Assembly: GCA_015680685.1 (NCBI GenBank)
Contig: MNCI01025089.1
Coordinates: 494,543 to 554,542, forward strand
From: Gnetum montanum
Taxonomy: Eukaryota; Streptophyta; Gnetopsida; Gnetales; Gnetaceae
Reading direction: 5' to 3'
DNA: 60,000 nt
The translations under genes were made by a program, and so were the position numbers. Each line of letters starts with the position of its first letter. The stretch's first letter is position 1. Below the pieces are notes generated by a model. The model worked only from the letters and a program-made list of their open reading frames with translations. It was not told where the DNA came from and did not search any database. Positions 45,231 to 56,320 of this stretch are shown here, in pieces.

Positions 45231-46335
45231 ATGGGTAGTTTATCCATCATAAAAAAATTGAATCATCAAGTGTTAAGCAGTAAGCCAAGGTAAGTATGAG
45301 CTTTACGGAGGAAATCATTATTAATTTTGGTATGCTAAACATTTTGATTATATTATAGGCACTGAGGGGCAAATGCTTGAAAATTTCTCCTTAGCACTAC
45401 AAAGTTGACTACTCTAAGTGGTTCGACCACACAAACATAGCAATGTGGTAGCACCTAGAAATAATGGGCTACAAGGATTTCATCAAACCCCCGATCAACC
45501 TATTTATTGAGGAGGAAGTCTTGGAATTTTATAGAAATCTTAAACCGCACCTCACCAAGTCTGATTCTCTAGAGTGCTATTTAGTTTCTTCTATTTAAAA
45601 GACAAGATTTAAGGTGACAACAACCAGGTTGCAAGATTGGTTTGGGATGCTAGCTAGGGAAGAAAACATCTTTTGGTCAAAAGCAAGCATGGAGGATAAA
45701 AATGATCTCTTCCACCAGTTTATTGATGAGTTCAATTTAGGGTGGTTGCAAGTGTAGGATTTGCATTTTGTTAAGCTTTGGCCTAAACATTGCATGATGA
45801 CTAGGATGATCATGAAAAACATCCTACCTTCAACACATACCACTTATGTGCTCAATCCTACACTCTGTGTTAATAAATCATTGAGGTTTCAGGATGAAGA
45901 AACTTTTTCTTACCTCTTGATTACGTACTTATTCTACAATTACAATGATGATTCCTTAAAGTTGTTCTTTCCTTTCTTAATTTTAGAAATTATCCAAAAG
46001 TGTGAAGTTCTAGAGCTGTAGTAAAGAACAAAGGCACACCTTTTAGTCCTTAAAAATAAAATCTTTGCCTATTCTCTAAAAATATATACTAAGGTTGGCC
46101 CACTCATTAAGGAATTGGAGGAACTAAGTTCTTCATTAGTACCCAAAGCCAATGAAATCCAAGGGTTCAGAGACAAGGTTCAAAGCTAGCTCCCAGAGGT
46201 CCAATCCACATAAAGGAATATCTTAATAGTGCTAGAGAGAATTAGCTTAACTGTCATCATCATGGATAAGAGGATGGTTGACATTGAAAAAAATATTCGT
46301 ACTTAAATCTAGAATGATGATGAAGGGTAGAGCTC
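45231..46335 (+). pseudogene. Gene B: extra intron-containing gene inside G2
   Basis: A possible first exon at 45231-45289 (MGSLSIIKKLNHQVLSS) ends at a strong donor, CCAAG/GTAAGTATG. The intron ends TTATATTATAG at 45358. The main exon, from 45359, reads YKVDYSKWFDHTNIAMW near 45410, PPINLFIEEEVLEFYRNLKP near 45490 and KTRFKVTTTRLQDWFGMLA near 45600. An open run to 46020 follows (ORF 45761-46021), then a Leu/Glu-rich coiled stretch (GPLIKELEELSSSLVPKANE near 46100). The block order resembles the C1 ORF remnant at 2480-3299, and both look like plant transposon-associated (plant-mobile-domain-type) proteins. It lies in the sense direction between integrase and the 3' LTR, where extra ORFs are known in Athila/Tat elements. 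Stops are scattered. Confidence 0.5.
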
Positions 46336-46741
46336 TCTCATTATGAAGAGGATATAAAGGTTGAAGTAGGCTTAGAAGATTGATATATGCCTTTACTTTA
46401 ATTTTACTTTTGTTGATGCATGGATATGTGGCCATTGTTATGACTGTGGAAAACTTTAATTTTAGTTTATTATTGCACTTTTGTGAAGTGACAGTTAACG
46501 TTAATGATCTTTTTGTTTATTTATATGCTTATACATGAATAGGATATAATGTGATTACCTAAATTTTTAATTCCATAATGATGTAATATGAATGTAGAAT
46601 TTGCATATTAATAGTAGTTTTAAATTTTTTTCACAACCACTTTAGGTAGCTATGCATATATAATGCATGATAATGGTTAATATTAGTAATTTGTTTTCCA
46701 ACTTTATGGCTAGGCATTGGCCAAAGGCTAGTTGGGGGCTA
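46336..46741. other. G2 3' untranslated region with polypurine tract
   Basis: AT-rich, no gene. GGCCAAAGGCTAGTTGGGGGCTA at about 46719-46741 directly precedes the 3' LTR and is the probable polypurine tract. Confidence 0.55.
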
Positions 46742-47665
46742 TGTTGAACACCTATATGCTCTAGTTTTTAATCTTATAAGTTAGTTTTTTTACTATTTTA
46801 TTATATCAAAGATATTTGATTTTAGCAATAGAATTCATTAAGTATTAGTTTTCTTATTAAGTTCTATGTGTTGCAAGAAACTGTCGTAGCAATGGAAATT
46901 GACATTAATTATATCAATCCTCATAGCAATAGTGATATAGATTGATAACATAGATTTCTATAGAAGAAACATGTTGCAAATAAATCAAGATATCAATTTC
47001 AATAATTGGGAAATCTAAATCAAGTATCAAAGATTTTCAAAATTATGATGTAATTTGACAATTCAGAAATTGATTGCTATCAAATTCTTTGATACTAATC
47101 GATTTCCAAATGCTTATTTTTCCTAACTATTGTAAATCCTATTATGTATAAATGAGAAGCTCATCTATGAGTGAGGGAGATGCCAAATTCAACAAAGAAC
47201 TCAGACCTAATTGAATTCTTCTTTATTTGTACTAGAAGTTGTTAAGGAATATTATTGACACATTGTGCCAATCAACAACCATTAATGTTATTAAGACTTT
47301 GAAGTTCCTGCATTGTGAAGACAACAAATCAAGGTCACAAATTAGGCAACGTCTCCTTCGTAATATTTTGATATTTATGATAAATTTATGTATTTTTCAA
47401 TTTGGTTTAATCAATTTTTTTAATCTGTGAACTTAATATTAGAAGTTATGATGAGGGAATTTTTTATTTTACTTATGAGTGACAATCATAAGTCTAGAGT
47501 TTTTAATTCAATTCAAATCTAATTGTTTATTTTCTTCATGATCTTTTTGACTTGAAACCATTCCTCCATAGATACAACTCATGGGTTAGTCATAAATGAG
47601 ATGATAATTTTAAAATGAAGAGAATTGTTAAGGTAGTTTAGCACCAAACTTTGGCTAGCTCATCG
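46742..47665 (+). repeat. 3' LTR of G2
   Basis: Starts TGTTGAACACC and ends GCTCATCG, aligning end to end with 28632-29557. Followed by ATTTC (47666-47670), the right target duplication. An ORF at 47239-47430 is not a gene. Confidence 0.85.
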
Positions 47666-47670
47666 ATTTC

Positions 47671-50235
47671 CTCAATCTTCATCATTTACATTTACAAGAC
47701 CTCAAGGTAACTCTTACATTGATTTCCTTTTAAGTTCTTAGGAAGATATTGATTTTATTGAGTTGAGAGTTGGAGAAGATTTATTTAAGTCTTGCAATCA
47801 TAATTTTGAGTTTTTATTACAAATTCAAATTATTTATTAGATAAAAAAGTAAGAATAAAAAATGTAAATATAAACTCACCTCAATAATCAACAAAAAAAA
47901 TATATGGAATGTAGCACATAATAAATGGACTCTTGAAAGATAGCATAAATCACCTAAACAAATTTTTCTTACACCAACTAAATGAGTTCTTCATTCACAA
48001 CAACAAGATGTTTAGAAGACTTTATTGGATAAGGATTTCATGTAGGCAATGTAGACTATTAAGAATAAAAGAATCACAGAAAAAGTTTAGTTAAGACATA
48101 TAAATGCTCAATTAGAGCTAAGAGAAAGAAATTTATCAAGGAATAGCAGGAATATCTTGCTCACACAATTAAAAAGAAACCTAGACAATTTTGGTATTAC
48201 TTTTGTCATAAGGACTCTTCATCATTTAATTTTTCTTTTCAAGATATTTTTTTATTTAATAATAAGCTATTTAGAATTCACGATGGTAATTCTACTACTA
48301 TTGTATAATAAGCATCTCTCCAATTTCCTTTTGAGGAAGTTACATAGGATATTAAAAAGATAGCATCTAGCAAAGATGTAGATTTAGATGGTTTAATTAT
48401 TAAAGTATGTAGGATATGCTATTCATAGAGAAATTTGACACAAATTAAATTCAGCAATGGAGCAAGGATTAAATCAACATTAGAAAACTAGTGAACCTAT
48501 ATTGTTATATAAAAAAGGAGATAGTAACAATTTAAATAATTATTGAATGATTGTTGTGAGTAATATTTTTGTTAATTTGCTAGGCACTTTGCTAGAAAAG
48601 AGAATTAGTTCTTGGGCTGAAGGTAACCAAGTAAAGACAAGATGTTAGGTATGTTTCAAAAAAAAAATCACTCTACTATTGATTACTTAGTTACTCTTAG
48701 ATACTACATGAAGTTTGTAAAAAATCCTAATAATTTTTTTATTTGATTTATTGATTTTACAAAACCATATAATTCAATGATCCATACAAAACTATGGTTG
48801 CGCTTGCATAAAATTGGCCTCCCTTGAGATTTGATTGTAGCAACTGAAAGATTATATGAGAAAGTGATTATTGAAATTATAGATTCCAATTTAGAGAAAA
48901 TTTTTTTAATTTTAGATGAAAATTGATGTTAAGAAAGTTGTCTTCTTTATCCAATATTTTTAGTATCTTTATTGATAAAATGTAAGAATGGTTGTGCAAT
49001 AGGCAAGATAGTCATGCTATGAAAATTGAATTCGAAGTAGTGAGTCTTCTTTTATATTTTTATGATGCTGCTATGATTTCCACTACTATAGAATATATGC
49101 AAAATATGTTGTAAATTTTAGAAAATTACTATCATTCATTAGGTCTTTAAGTGAATATAGGTAAAACCAAATTGATGATCTAGAATATAAGAAATTATTG
49201 TTATAACTTTCATTTGGAGGTAACAATGTGTAAATAGTAGATTCTATTAAATATTTAAGTCTCATATATATGAACAATTACATGTGGGGAAAGTGCATCA
49301 AAGAAAAAATAGTAGGAAGTTTCAAGATTCTCTATGCTTTTAAAAACAAGTGGAAAGATTTAGGCCTCTAAGCTTGGAAGATCAAAAAATAATTTTTTCA
49401 GACTATCATCTATCCTATTGTATTGTATGGATGTGTTATCTAGGAACTTGGACTCAATGCTAAACTTTGGAAAGATATTGAAAGAGTACAAAAAACTTTC
49501 TTCTAAAAGAGTTAATGATAAACATGCAAATATCTTACTCAATGTTATTATGTGAATGTGATTTATTACTTTTAGAAGTAGAAGCCTTATGCTAATTCAT
49601 TACATAAACTCATACCTTACATATCTCAAGGTAAGAAAAATTCTCTAAAGTAGTTCTTAAGGATTCACAAGACTATGGTTGGTATTTTCAAGGGATGCAA
49701 TGTTTGAGAAAATGGAATCTCCCCTAGGAAGACATGCAATAAAATCCTAAGCATATTGGCCAACTAGTCAAGTAGAGAGTTTTAACATAGATGTGGACTA
49801 ATGTAGAAGGAAAGAGATATTTTTATTTACACCACATTAGATTTAATAAAATTGATGTAGAAGCTCCCTATCTCTCAACCACTATTCCCATCAAGTATTC
49901 AAATGTTATTAGGAAGCTTTACTTAAGTTTTCATTATCTTAGAATTGAAAGTTGCAAATGGATTCAACTCCCTTGAGAAGAGCACATTTGTAGGTTGTGC
50001 ATATTAGGAACACTTAAAGATGAGATACATGTGTTTCTTTCTTGTACTATGACTATGCATTTGAGATAGTGTTATAATCTTACAGCAAAAAGCCTATATG
50101 ATTTGTTTCTGATGCCTCCATTAGTACTTGGTTAATTTATAGAGTCTATCTTTATTTTTCTTAAAAATGTAATATTTATCCAATAGATCCTATAGGTCTT
50201 CGAATCTAATACAACATCATTTCATTTCATAAATA
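47671..50235 (+). mobile_element. LINE copy a, 3' part (reverse transcriptase)
   Basis: Continues the LINE broken at 28631. RT blocks on the plus strand: VNLLGTLLEKRISSWAEGNQ near 48570, FIDFTKPYNSMIHTKLWLRL near 48755, GKIVMLWKLN near 49005 and a decayed YADD near 49065. The C-terminal zinc-knuckle-like C-x2-C-x9-H-x4-C (CRLCILGTLKDEIHVFLSC) is at 49989-50045. Frame changes are common. The 3' end is near 50235 (CATCATTTCATTTCATAAAT). The order RT then CCHC is typical of LINE ORF2, but I cannot assign the clade. Confidence 0.75.
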
Positions 50236-50690
50236 TAAATAGATAAATTGAATGTCAATCACCATATAGTAAGACAAAGTTCTTCATTAATGAGAAAGTA
50301 GTTGGTTGTATTACTTACAAAATACAAGAGAAAATATTTATCCAAAAAACTATTAATTATTCTTTTCACCATTAGAGTTGGGTGAAACTACACCTCAATT
50401 ATACTTTTTCGTATACCAATTTTGTATTGTTGTTGTGAAATTCCAAAAACCATACCAATTTCATAAGTTAAAAGTCAAATTTGTAAAAAATTGATCAAAA
50501 CATTAAGGATGAAATTTTTCATATCACTAATCACCTTTGGATACATATATTACAATATTAACTTAGTGCATGGTAGATAGTATTGATCCTCTTCTTTTTA
50601 TATTTTCTTTTACCATTGATGTAGGTTTTCTATTTGTATACCAGGTTAAATAACATAACAAACATCATCAAAGTGGAAGTGAAATTGATC
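50236..50690. other. No feature recognised
   Basis: AT-rich interval between LINE copies a and b. Confidence 0.4.
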
Positions 50691-51783
50691 ACTCAAAACG
50701 AATTAATAGAAAAAATTACTTCACTAATGATTACTTAGTTACCCTCAAAAATTGCATGAGTTTGCAAAAATGCCTAATAAATAAGTTTTTATTTATTTTA
50801 TTGATTTTGCAAAAGCATATGATTCAATAGTTTATATAAAACTATGGTTGCACTTGCATAAAACTAGCATCCCTTTAGATTTGATTGCATTGACACAAAG
50901 ATTATATAAATGATTATTGAAATTGCAAACAACAATTCAAAAAAAAAAATTTAATTTCAAAGTAAAATTGGAGATAAGCAAAGTTGTCCACTTTCTCTAA
51001 CTCTCTTTAGTATCTTTATGAAAGATATCCATGAATGGTTATACAATAGGAAAGATAGTCATGCTATCAAAATTGGATCCGAAGTAATGAGCCTACTTTT
51101 GTATGCAGATAATGTTGCCTTGATTTCTAGTACTATAAAAGATATCCAAAATATGTTGTAAATTTTAGAAAATTATTGTCACTCATTTGGTCTTCAAATG
51201 AATGTCAATAAAACAAAATTGATGTTTTCAAGTATATGAAAACCTATTATAACTTCCATTTTGGAGGTATTAGATTCTTTTAAATATTTGGGTCTCATTT
51301 ATATGAATAATTACATGTTGGAAAAGAGCATCAAAGAAACAATAGTAAGAGGTTGCAAGGCTTTGTATTCTTTTAAAAGCAAGTACATGGATTTAGGACT
51401 TTAGGCTTCGATGGCTAGGAAAAAAAAAATTTCATACAATCATCTATCCTACTATATTGTGTAGATGTGTTGTTTAAAGATATAGACTAAGTGCTAAACT
51501 TTGGAAAGATATTAAAAGACTGCAAAAAAAAAAAAAAAAAACTTGTTTTTCTCGATATGTTAAAAGTAAAGATGCAAACACCTTACTCTATATTATTATA
51601 TGAATGGTTGGTATTTTCAAGGAATATAATGGTTAAGAAAATAGAATATCTCTTCGGAGAATGTGCAGCAAAATCCTAAGCTTGTTTGTTATCTAGTCAA
51701 GCAAAAGGTTTTAACATAGATGTAGTCTAATGTAGAACACGAAATATTTTTATTTACCTCACATTCGATTTAATAAACTAGAT
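50691..51783 (+). mobile_element. LINE copy b (RT fragment)
   Basis: Same family and strand as copy a, truncated at both ends. DFAKAYDSIVYIKLWLHLHK near 50815 and GDKQSCPLSLTLFSIFMKDI near 50972 are followed by SLLLYADNVALISSTIKDIQ near 51090, where the YADD box reads YADN. It stops abruptly at 51783 within the C-terminal part, which is unusual because LINEs normally keep the 3' end. Confidence 0.75.
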
Positions 51784-51960
51784 ACACATAGTATCTCTGC
51801 AAGCAAACTAAGCCGTCAGAAATGATCTGACCGTATTTAATAGTCCTTTAATATATAGGCATCTTTCCAGGAGGCTCCTAAAGATCAGATATCAAGCACC
51901 TCTCATTTTTTTATAGTTTCGAAGTCTGACAAGCACTTTAATCACCTCTCATTTCAGTTT

Positions 51961-52149
51961 ATGGCCTGGCATAGGGAAGCCATACATTGGATTCCCCACA
52001 TATCTCATATTCACGTAGGCTTATTTGCAGTCATTTTTTACTACTTATCCGTCTTACTGGAAGCGTTCACTTTCATAACCTTCCCGTCTTATCTAGTGAA
52101 TAAATTCATAACCTTACCACGTCTTATATTTGCAGTGAGAAAAGCATAA
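51961..52149 (+). CDS. Small hydrophobic ORF, 62 codons, unrecognised
   Basis: MAWHREAIHWIPHISHIHVG at the start, then a hydrophobic stretch (residues about 19-48), then a basic end. The frame has no stop or sign of decay, unlike its neighbours. A splice-acceptor-like CTCATTTCAG precedes the ATG and a TATATA lies about 110 bp upstream. It could be an exon of a lost gene or chance; I recognise no family. Confidence 0.25.
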   Translation: MAWHREAIHWIPHISHIHVGLFAVIFYYLSVLLEAFTFITFPSYLVNKFITLPRLIFAVRKA

Positions 52150-52193
52150 TTGGTAGCGAGAAAATGCCAAGAATGCAAACATTTGCAATAAAT

Positions 52194-52435
52194 TTAAAAG
52201 GTGTCAAGAGAAGCTTGGTTTGATTTATGTATGCGCCCATCATCGTCAGACTTTGGCATCCAGAGCATGTTAAGCCTACAATCATCGTAGAACATTGTCA
52301 AAGGCCTTCACTCGTGATGGACCCAAGTCATTTCCTTGAGAATGGGTATTAATGCTTTGCCAGCCAACTTCTGATTCACTATTATGGAGAATTCAGTATG
52401 GTACTTTTCTATATGCATATCATCTTATGGCACAA
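52194..52435 (-). pseudogene. Minus-strand coding fragment, unrecognised
   Basis: The minus strand gives a reading of good complexity: IEKYHTEFSIIVNQKLAGKA, ALIPILKEMTWVHHE, one stop (TGA), RPLTMFYDDCRLNMLWMPKS, then SDDDGRIHKSNQASLDTF and a TAA at 52194-52196. The balanced residue use suggests real coding origin, but there is no family I can name. It is about 80 codons, bounded upstream by TAA near 52433. Confidence 0.3.
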
Positions 52436-53008
52436 ATGACCTATACATGATTCCTTATTTTAAACCATATTTGAAATGAAATGAAGTTTTATTATGCCTA
52501 AAGACTCATAGAATCTTTTTGACGTATATTCCATTTTCATGAGAAATAATGATAGAGTCCACAAATTGTTGAAGGACCAATGGGGGTATCAAAAACAAAT
52601 CATACAAGCATTTTGTTATAACATTATAATGTTTTCTCAAATCGGTAATCATATCACAAGAAAAAAATACATGTAACTCATGTTCAAGGGCTCCTAATAT
52701 AGTAGGATAGACGATACTCTAAAAAATTTATTTTTTGACCTTCCAATCCTAGAGGCCTAACTCTTTGCAGTTATTTTTGAAAGCATATAGAGCCTTGAAG
52801 CCTCTTGCTATTTTTTCTTTGATGCACTTTTCCCACAAGTAATTGTTCATATAACTCAGACCCAAATATTTAAAAAAATCTACTATTTGTACATTGGTAC
52901 CTCCAAAATGAAATTTATAATAGTTATTTTTTGTAATCTAAATTATCAATTTGATTTTATCTATATTCACTTGCAGAACAAATGAATGATAATAGTTTTT
53001 TAAAATTT

Positions 53009-53013
53009 ACAAC
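53009..53013. repeat. Target-site duplication of the solo LTR, left (ACAAC)
   Basis: Pairs with TCAAC at 53798-53802. The uninterrupted LINE copies a and b have AATTTACAACATATTTTGC-type sequence (as its complement) here, so the footprint is clear. Confidence 0.75.
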
Positions 53014-53797
53014 TGATAAGGAGCTCCCTTGAATTCCACAATCCAAACTCTCTCAGTTTAAAAACAAGCCAATTTCAACAAGAAAGGAAAGGCAAAAGCT
53101 TTATTCTTCCACAAAAGATGAATTTAAAAGCAAAAAGGAAGCACACATTTCCAAAGAAAAAAAATGATTCAATCCAACTCTCACACAACACTCAAGGAAA
53201 ATAATAACATACAAGGATGATGGCCAATGTAATTAGCTAAGACTCACACACACTCTTTCTACTCCTACGGTCTCCTCTCACTCCCTAGACTCTTTAGAAA
53301 AATGGATCAAGAAGTTTATTTATGCTTTTCCCCCTTGTCTCTTCATCTACTTACTACCCAAATTCATAACTTGAGTCCTTAGAAATTCATACATTAATAA
53401 CTCATGGTTGATTGAGACATATTGGAAAAGTATGAGACATTCCAATTGAAAGTTGTTTATTTGCAAAAAAGATGTCTCAAAACTAAGGAAGATGTCTTGT
53501 TGAGAGGTGATACATCTTGAGCTAGTTGAGACATCTTGAACATGGAGGAGACATCTTGGTCTTGAACATCTCTCCTACTAGGGCTAAAATTCAAGATGCT
53601 CATTTTGAGGTCTAGGACATTTGGACACCTCTAAGTAAGTCTCAATTGACCTTGGAACCCCCTAGACTTATCATATTAGACTCTAAACAACCCCAAACAT
53701 GCCAAAACACCCTAGAATCATCACTAACAAAGATGAATATAAGAATTATACACAAAACACATTGAGGATTATATATGGGTTGGATGATTCCTTATCA
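53014..53797. mobile_element. Solo LTR inserted in LINE copy c
   Basis: 784 bp, beginning TGATAAGGA and ending TCCTTATCA, a perfect 9-bp inverted end with the TG...CA rule. No internal region is present, so two LTRs recombined and left one. It contains GACATCTT words at 53450-53580; its last 200 bp resemble 27690-27890. Confidence 0.85.
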
Positions 53798-54604
53798 TCA
53801 ACATATTTTGCATACCTTTTGTAGTAATAGAAATCAAGATAGCATCATCTGCATATAAAAGAAGATTTAATGTTTAGGATCCAATTTTAATAACATAATT
53901 ATAATGCCCATTGCATAACCATTCTTGCATTTCATCAACAAAGATACCAAAGAGAGTTAGTACAAAGAGAGTGGACAACCTTGCTTAACTGTAATTTTGC
54001 TTTGGAATTGAAATTTTTCCTCTGAATTGTTATTTGTAATTTTGATAATCACTTTCTCATATAATCTTTGAGTTGCTACAATCAAATTTGAATGCAAGTC
54101 AATTTTATGCAAGTGTAATCATAGTTTTTTACAAATCATTGAATCATATGCGTTAGCAAAATCAATAAAAATTATTAAATTAGGCATTTTTGCAAACTCC
54201 ATGAAGCGTCTAAGAATAACTAAGTGATCAATAGTAAAGTGATTTTGTCTAAAACTTACTTGACATCTTTCCTTGACCTAGTTACCTTCAACACAAGAAC
54301 TAATTCTCTTTTCCAGTAAAGTGCGTAGAAACCTAGCAAGAATATTATTCACAAAAATTATTCAATAATTGTTTAAATTATGTTTATCTTCATTTTTATA
54401 TAATAATATAGCTTTACTAGTTTTCCAATGTTGATTTAATCCTTGCTCTAATGTTGAATTTAATTTGTGTCAAATTTTTTTATGAATAGCAAATCCTACC
54501 CACTTTTATAATTTTGCATATAAATTATTTGAATCTACAACATTGCCAAATGCTATCTTTCTAATATCCTCTATGACTTCCTCAAGAGTGAATTGGAGAG
54601 ATGT

Positions 54605-55068
54605 TTGTTGTACAATAGTAGTAGAATTATCATCTTATCTTGTAAATAACTAATTGTAAAATGAGAAAATATATTTAAAAGAAAAATTAAATGACGAAGG
54701 ACCTTTATGATAAAAACATTGTTAAAAGTGTTTAGATTTCTTTTTAATGATGTAAGCAAAATATTTATATTGTTCCCTAACAAATTTCCTTCTCTTAATT
54801 CTAATGAAGCATTTATATACCTTAACTAAACTTTGGTTGTTGTACAATAGTAGTATAATTATCATCTTGTCTTGTAAATAACTAATTGTAAAATGAGAAA
54901 ATATATTTAAAAGAAAAATTAAATGATGAAGGACCTTTATGATAAAAACATTGTTGAAAGTGTTTAGATTTCTTTTTAATTATGTAAGCAAATTATTCAT
55001 ATTGTTCCCTAACAAATTTTCTTCTCTTAATTCTAATGAAGCATTTATATACCTTAACTAAACGTTGG
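54605..55068. repeat. 232-bp tandem duplication in LINE copy c
   Basis: 54605-54836 and 54837-55068 are near-identical, both beginning TTGTTGTACAATAGTAGTA. Few differences separate them, so the duplication is much younger than the LINE. The other LINE copies have one unit. ORF 54571-54783 is read through the first unit. Confidence 0.9.
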
Positions 55069-56320
55069 TTGTGACTCTTATTTGCATTCTTAATATTTTT
55101 CCTAACTTGTATGTAATCCTCATCAAAATAAATCTTCTAAACATCTTGTTATTGTGAATGCATAACTTGGTTAGCTATTATAAGAAAAATTTGTTCAATC
55201 TTCTTATGTTGTCTTTCAAGAGCTCATTTGTTATTTTCTATACTCATATATTTTTCTTTCATTACTAGAATGAGTCTATACAATGCCCCAACAAGGTCTA
55301 CCTCTTCACCTTGATTTTGTATTTTTTGCAACACGTTTAATAAATCTAAGAACTACAAAATCTACAAAACTGACATCTTTCCAATTTTTATCAAAATAAA
55401 AAATATCAAAGCTATCAAAGAAATAACTTTTTTTATAATTTCATAATCAATGTTAAAAAATATATACCTTAAAGGACCTATATATTTCCTAAATAATTTT
55501 TTGAATGCTTCTTATTTATAATGACTAACACACTGCTATCATTTAGGTATTCTACCAAACCCTATTCATGAGTTGCCTTAACCTTTTTTATTATTTAGCT
55601 CTTTCTACAAGTTTCTTTTGAGTAAGATCCTCATTCATCCAAACATTTTTCTCATTCTCAATTTGTTTCATGTGGCTTGAATGTCTCCAAATATGCACTT
55701 TAACTTCTACATCATGAAAAATGTTGAGGCTTTTCATGTCCTTCACCTAGAATCCTAAAAACTTTATGAAGTTTTAGAAAAGTTATATGCATATCTTTTA
55801 TAAGTTTTTGAACTTTCTTAAATAAAGTCTCAACTATTTCACACTCTATTTTTTGAATACCTACAAAATGAAAATACTTTTCTTTTGTTCTTGTTTTACT
55901 TTGCTCTTTCAAAGCTTCTATAATTGCACATTTCTTCTTTGTCTCTATTCATTTAAGATTAGATTCATTTCTATTTTCCTCAAAATTGGCTTCAAGTTCT
56001 ACTAAATTTAGCAAAATCTATTCACTATCCTTTGGAGGAACGCTAGTCTCCTTTTTTTCATCAATCTTCTCTTTAAGGGTCAATACCCTTCAAAGAATTT
56101 GTTTACTTTGTTCATAGATTTCATCCAACAATGTCATTTTGCTAACCATATACTCCCATTATGCAATTGGAATTTCTTTGTGAGTAATTGCATTTACAAT
56201 TTTTTTTGTATGCCCTATGATGATGTCATGAGAAAATTTTTAATTTTCTTTTGTAGACAACTAAATCTCTTTAGAAACAAATTTGTACTCATAAAATACC
56301 AATCAATTTGACCTACCTCT

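Larger units (their letters stand above)
28632..47665 (+). mobile_element. G2: Athila/Tat-like gypsy element, split by G3
   Basis: LTRs of 926 and 924 bp (28632-29557 and 46742-47665) flank a plus-strand internal region with an Asp-type primer site, gag, protease, RT, RNase H and integrase. A 3.8-kb region with an extra gene (B) lies between integrase and the 3' LTR. G3 (33094-40583) sits in the RT. Without G3 the element is about 11.5 kb. It inserted in LINE copy a. The LTRs are more diverged than those of G3, in keeping with G2 being older. Every protein domain is broken by stops. Confidence 0.85.
51784..52465. other. Island of non-repeat-looking sequence
   Basis: Lies between the abrupt end of LINE b and the 3' end of LINE c. 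It is less AT-rich, has no match elsewhere in the window, and carries two open readings on opposite strands. A 12-bp word CACCTCTCATTT occurs twice (about 51898 and 51946). It may be an older genomic fragment into which the LINEs were inserted. Confidence 0.45.
52466..56320 (-). mobile_element. LINE copy c, near full length, minus strand
   Basis: Same family as a, b and d, in the opposite direction. In coding order: a coiled ORF1-like part (56320-55640, including open 55912-55712 with TRTKEKYFHFVGIQKIECEI); VWMNEDLTQKKLVERAK near 55630; endonuclease-like SYFFDSFDIFYFDKNWKDVS near 55420; RT with QGCPLSL near 53985 and LLLYADDAILIS near 53855. The 3' end lies near 52466. The YADD box is kept, unlike in copy b, but frame shifts break the rest. 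It is split by a solo LTR (53014-53797) and carries an internal 232-bp duplication (54605-55068). A deletion near 52720 removes part of the C-terminal region. Confidence 0.75.
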
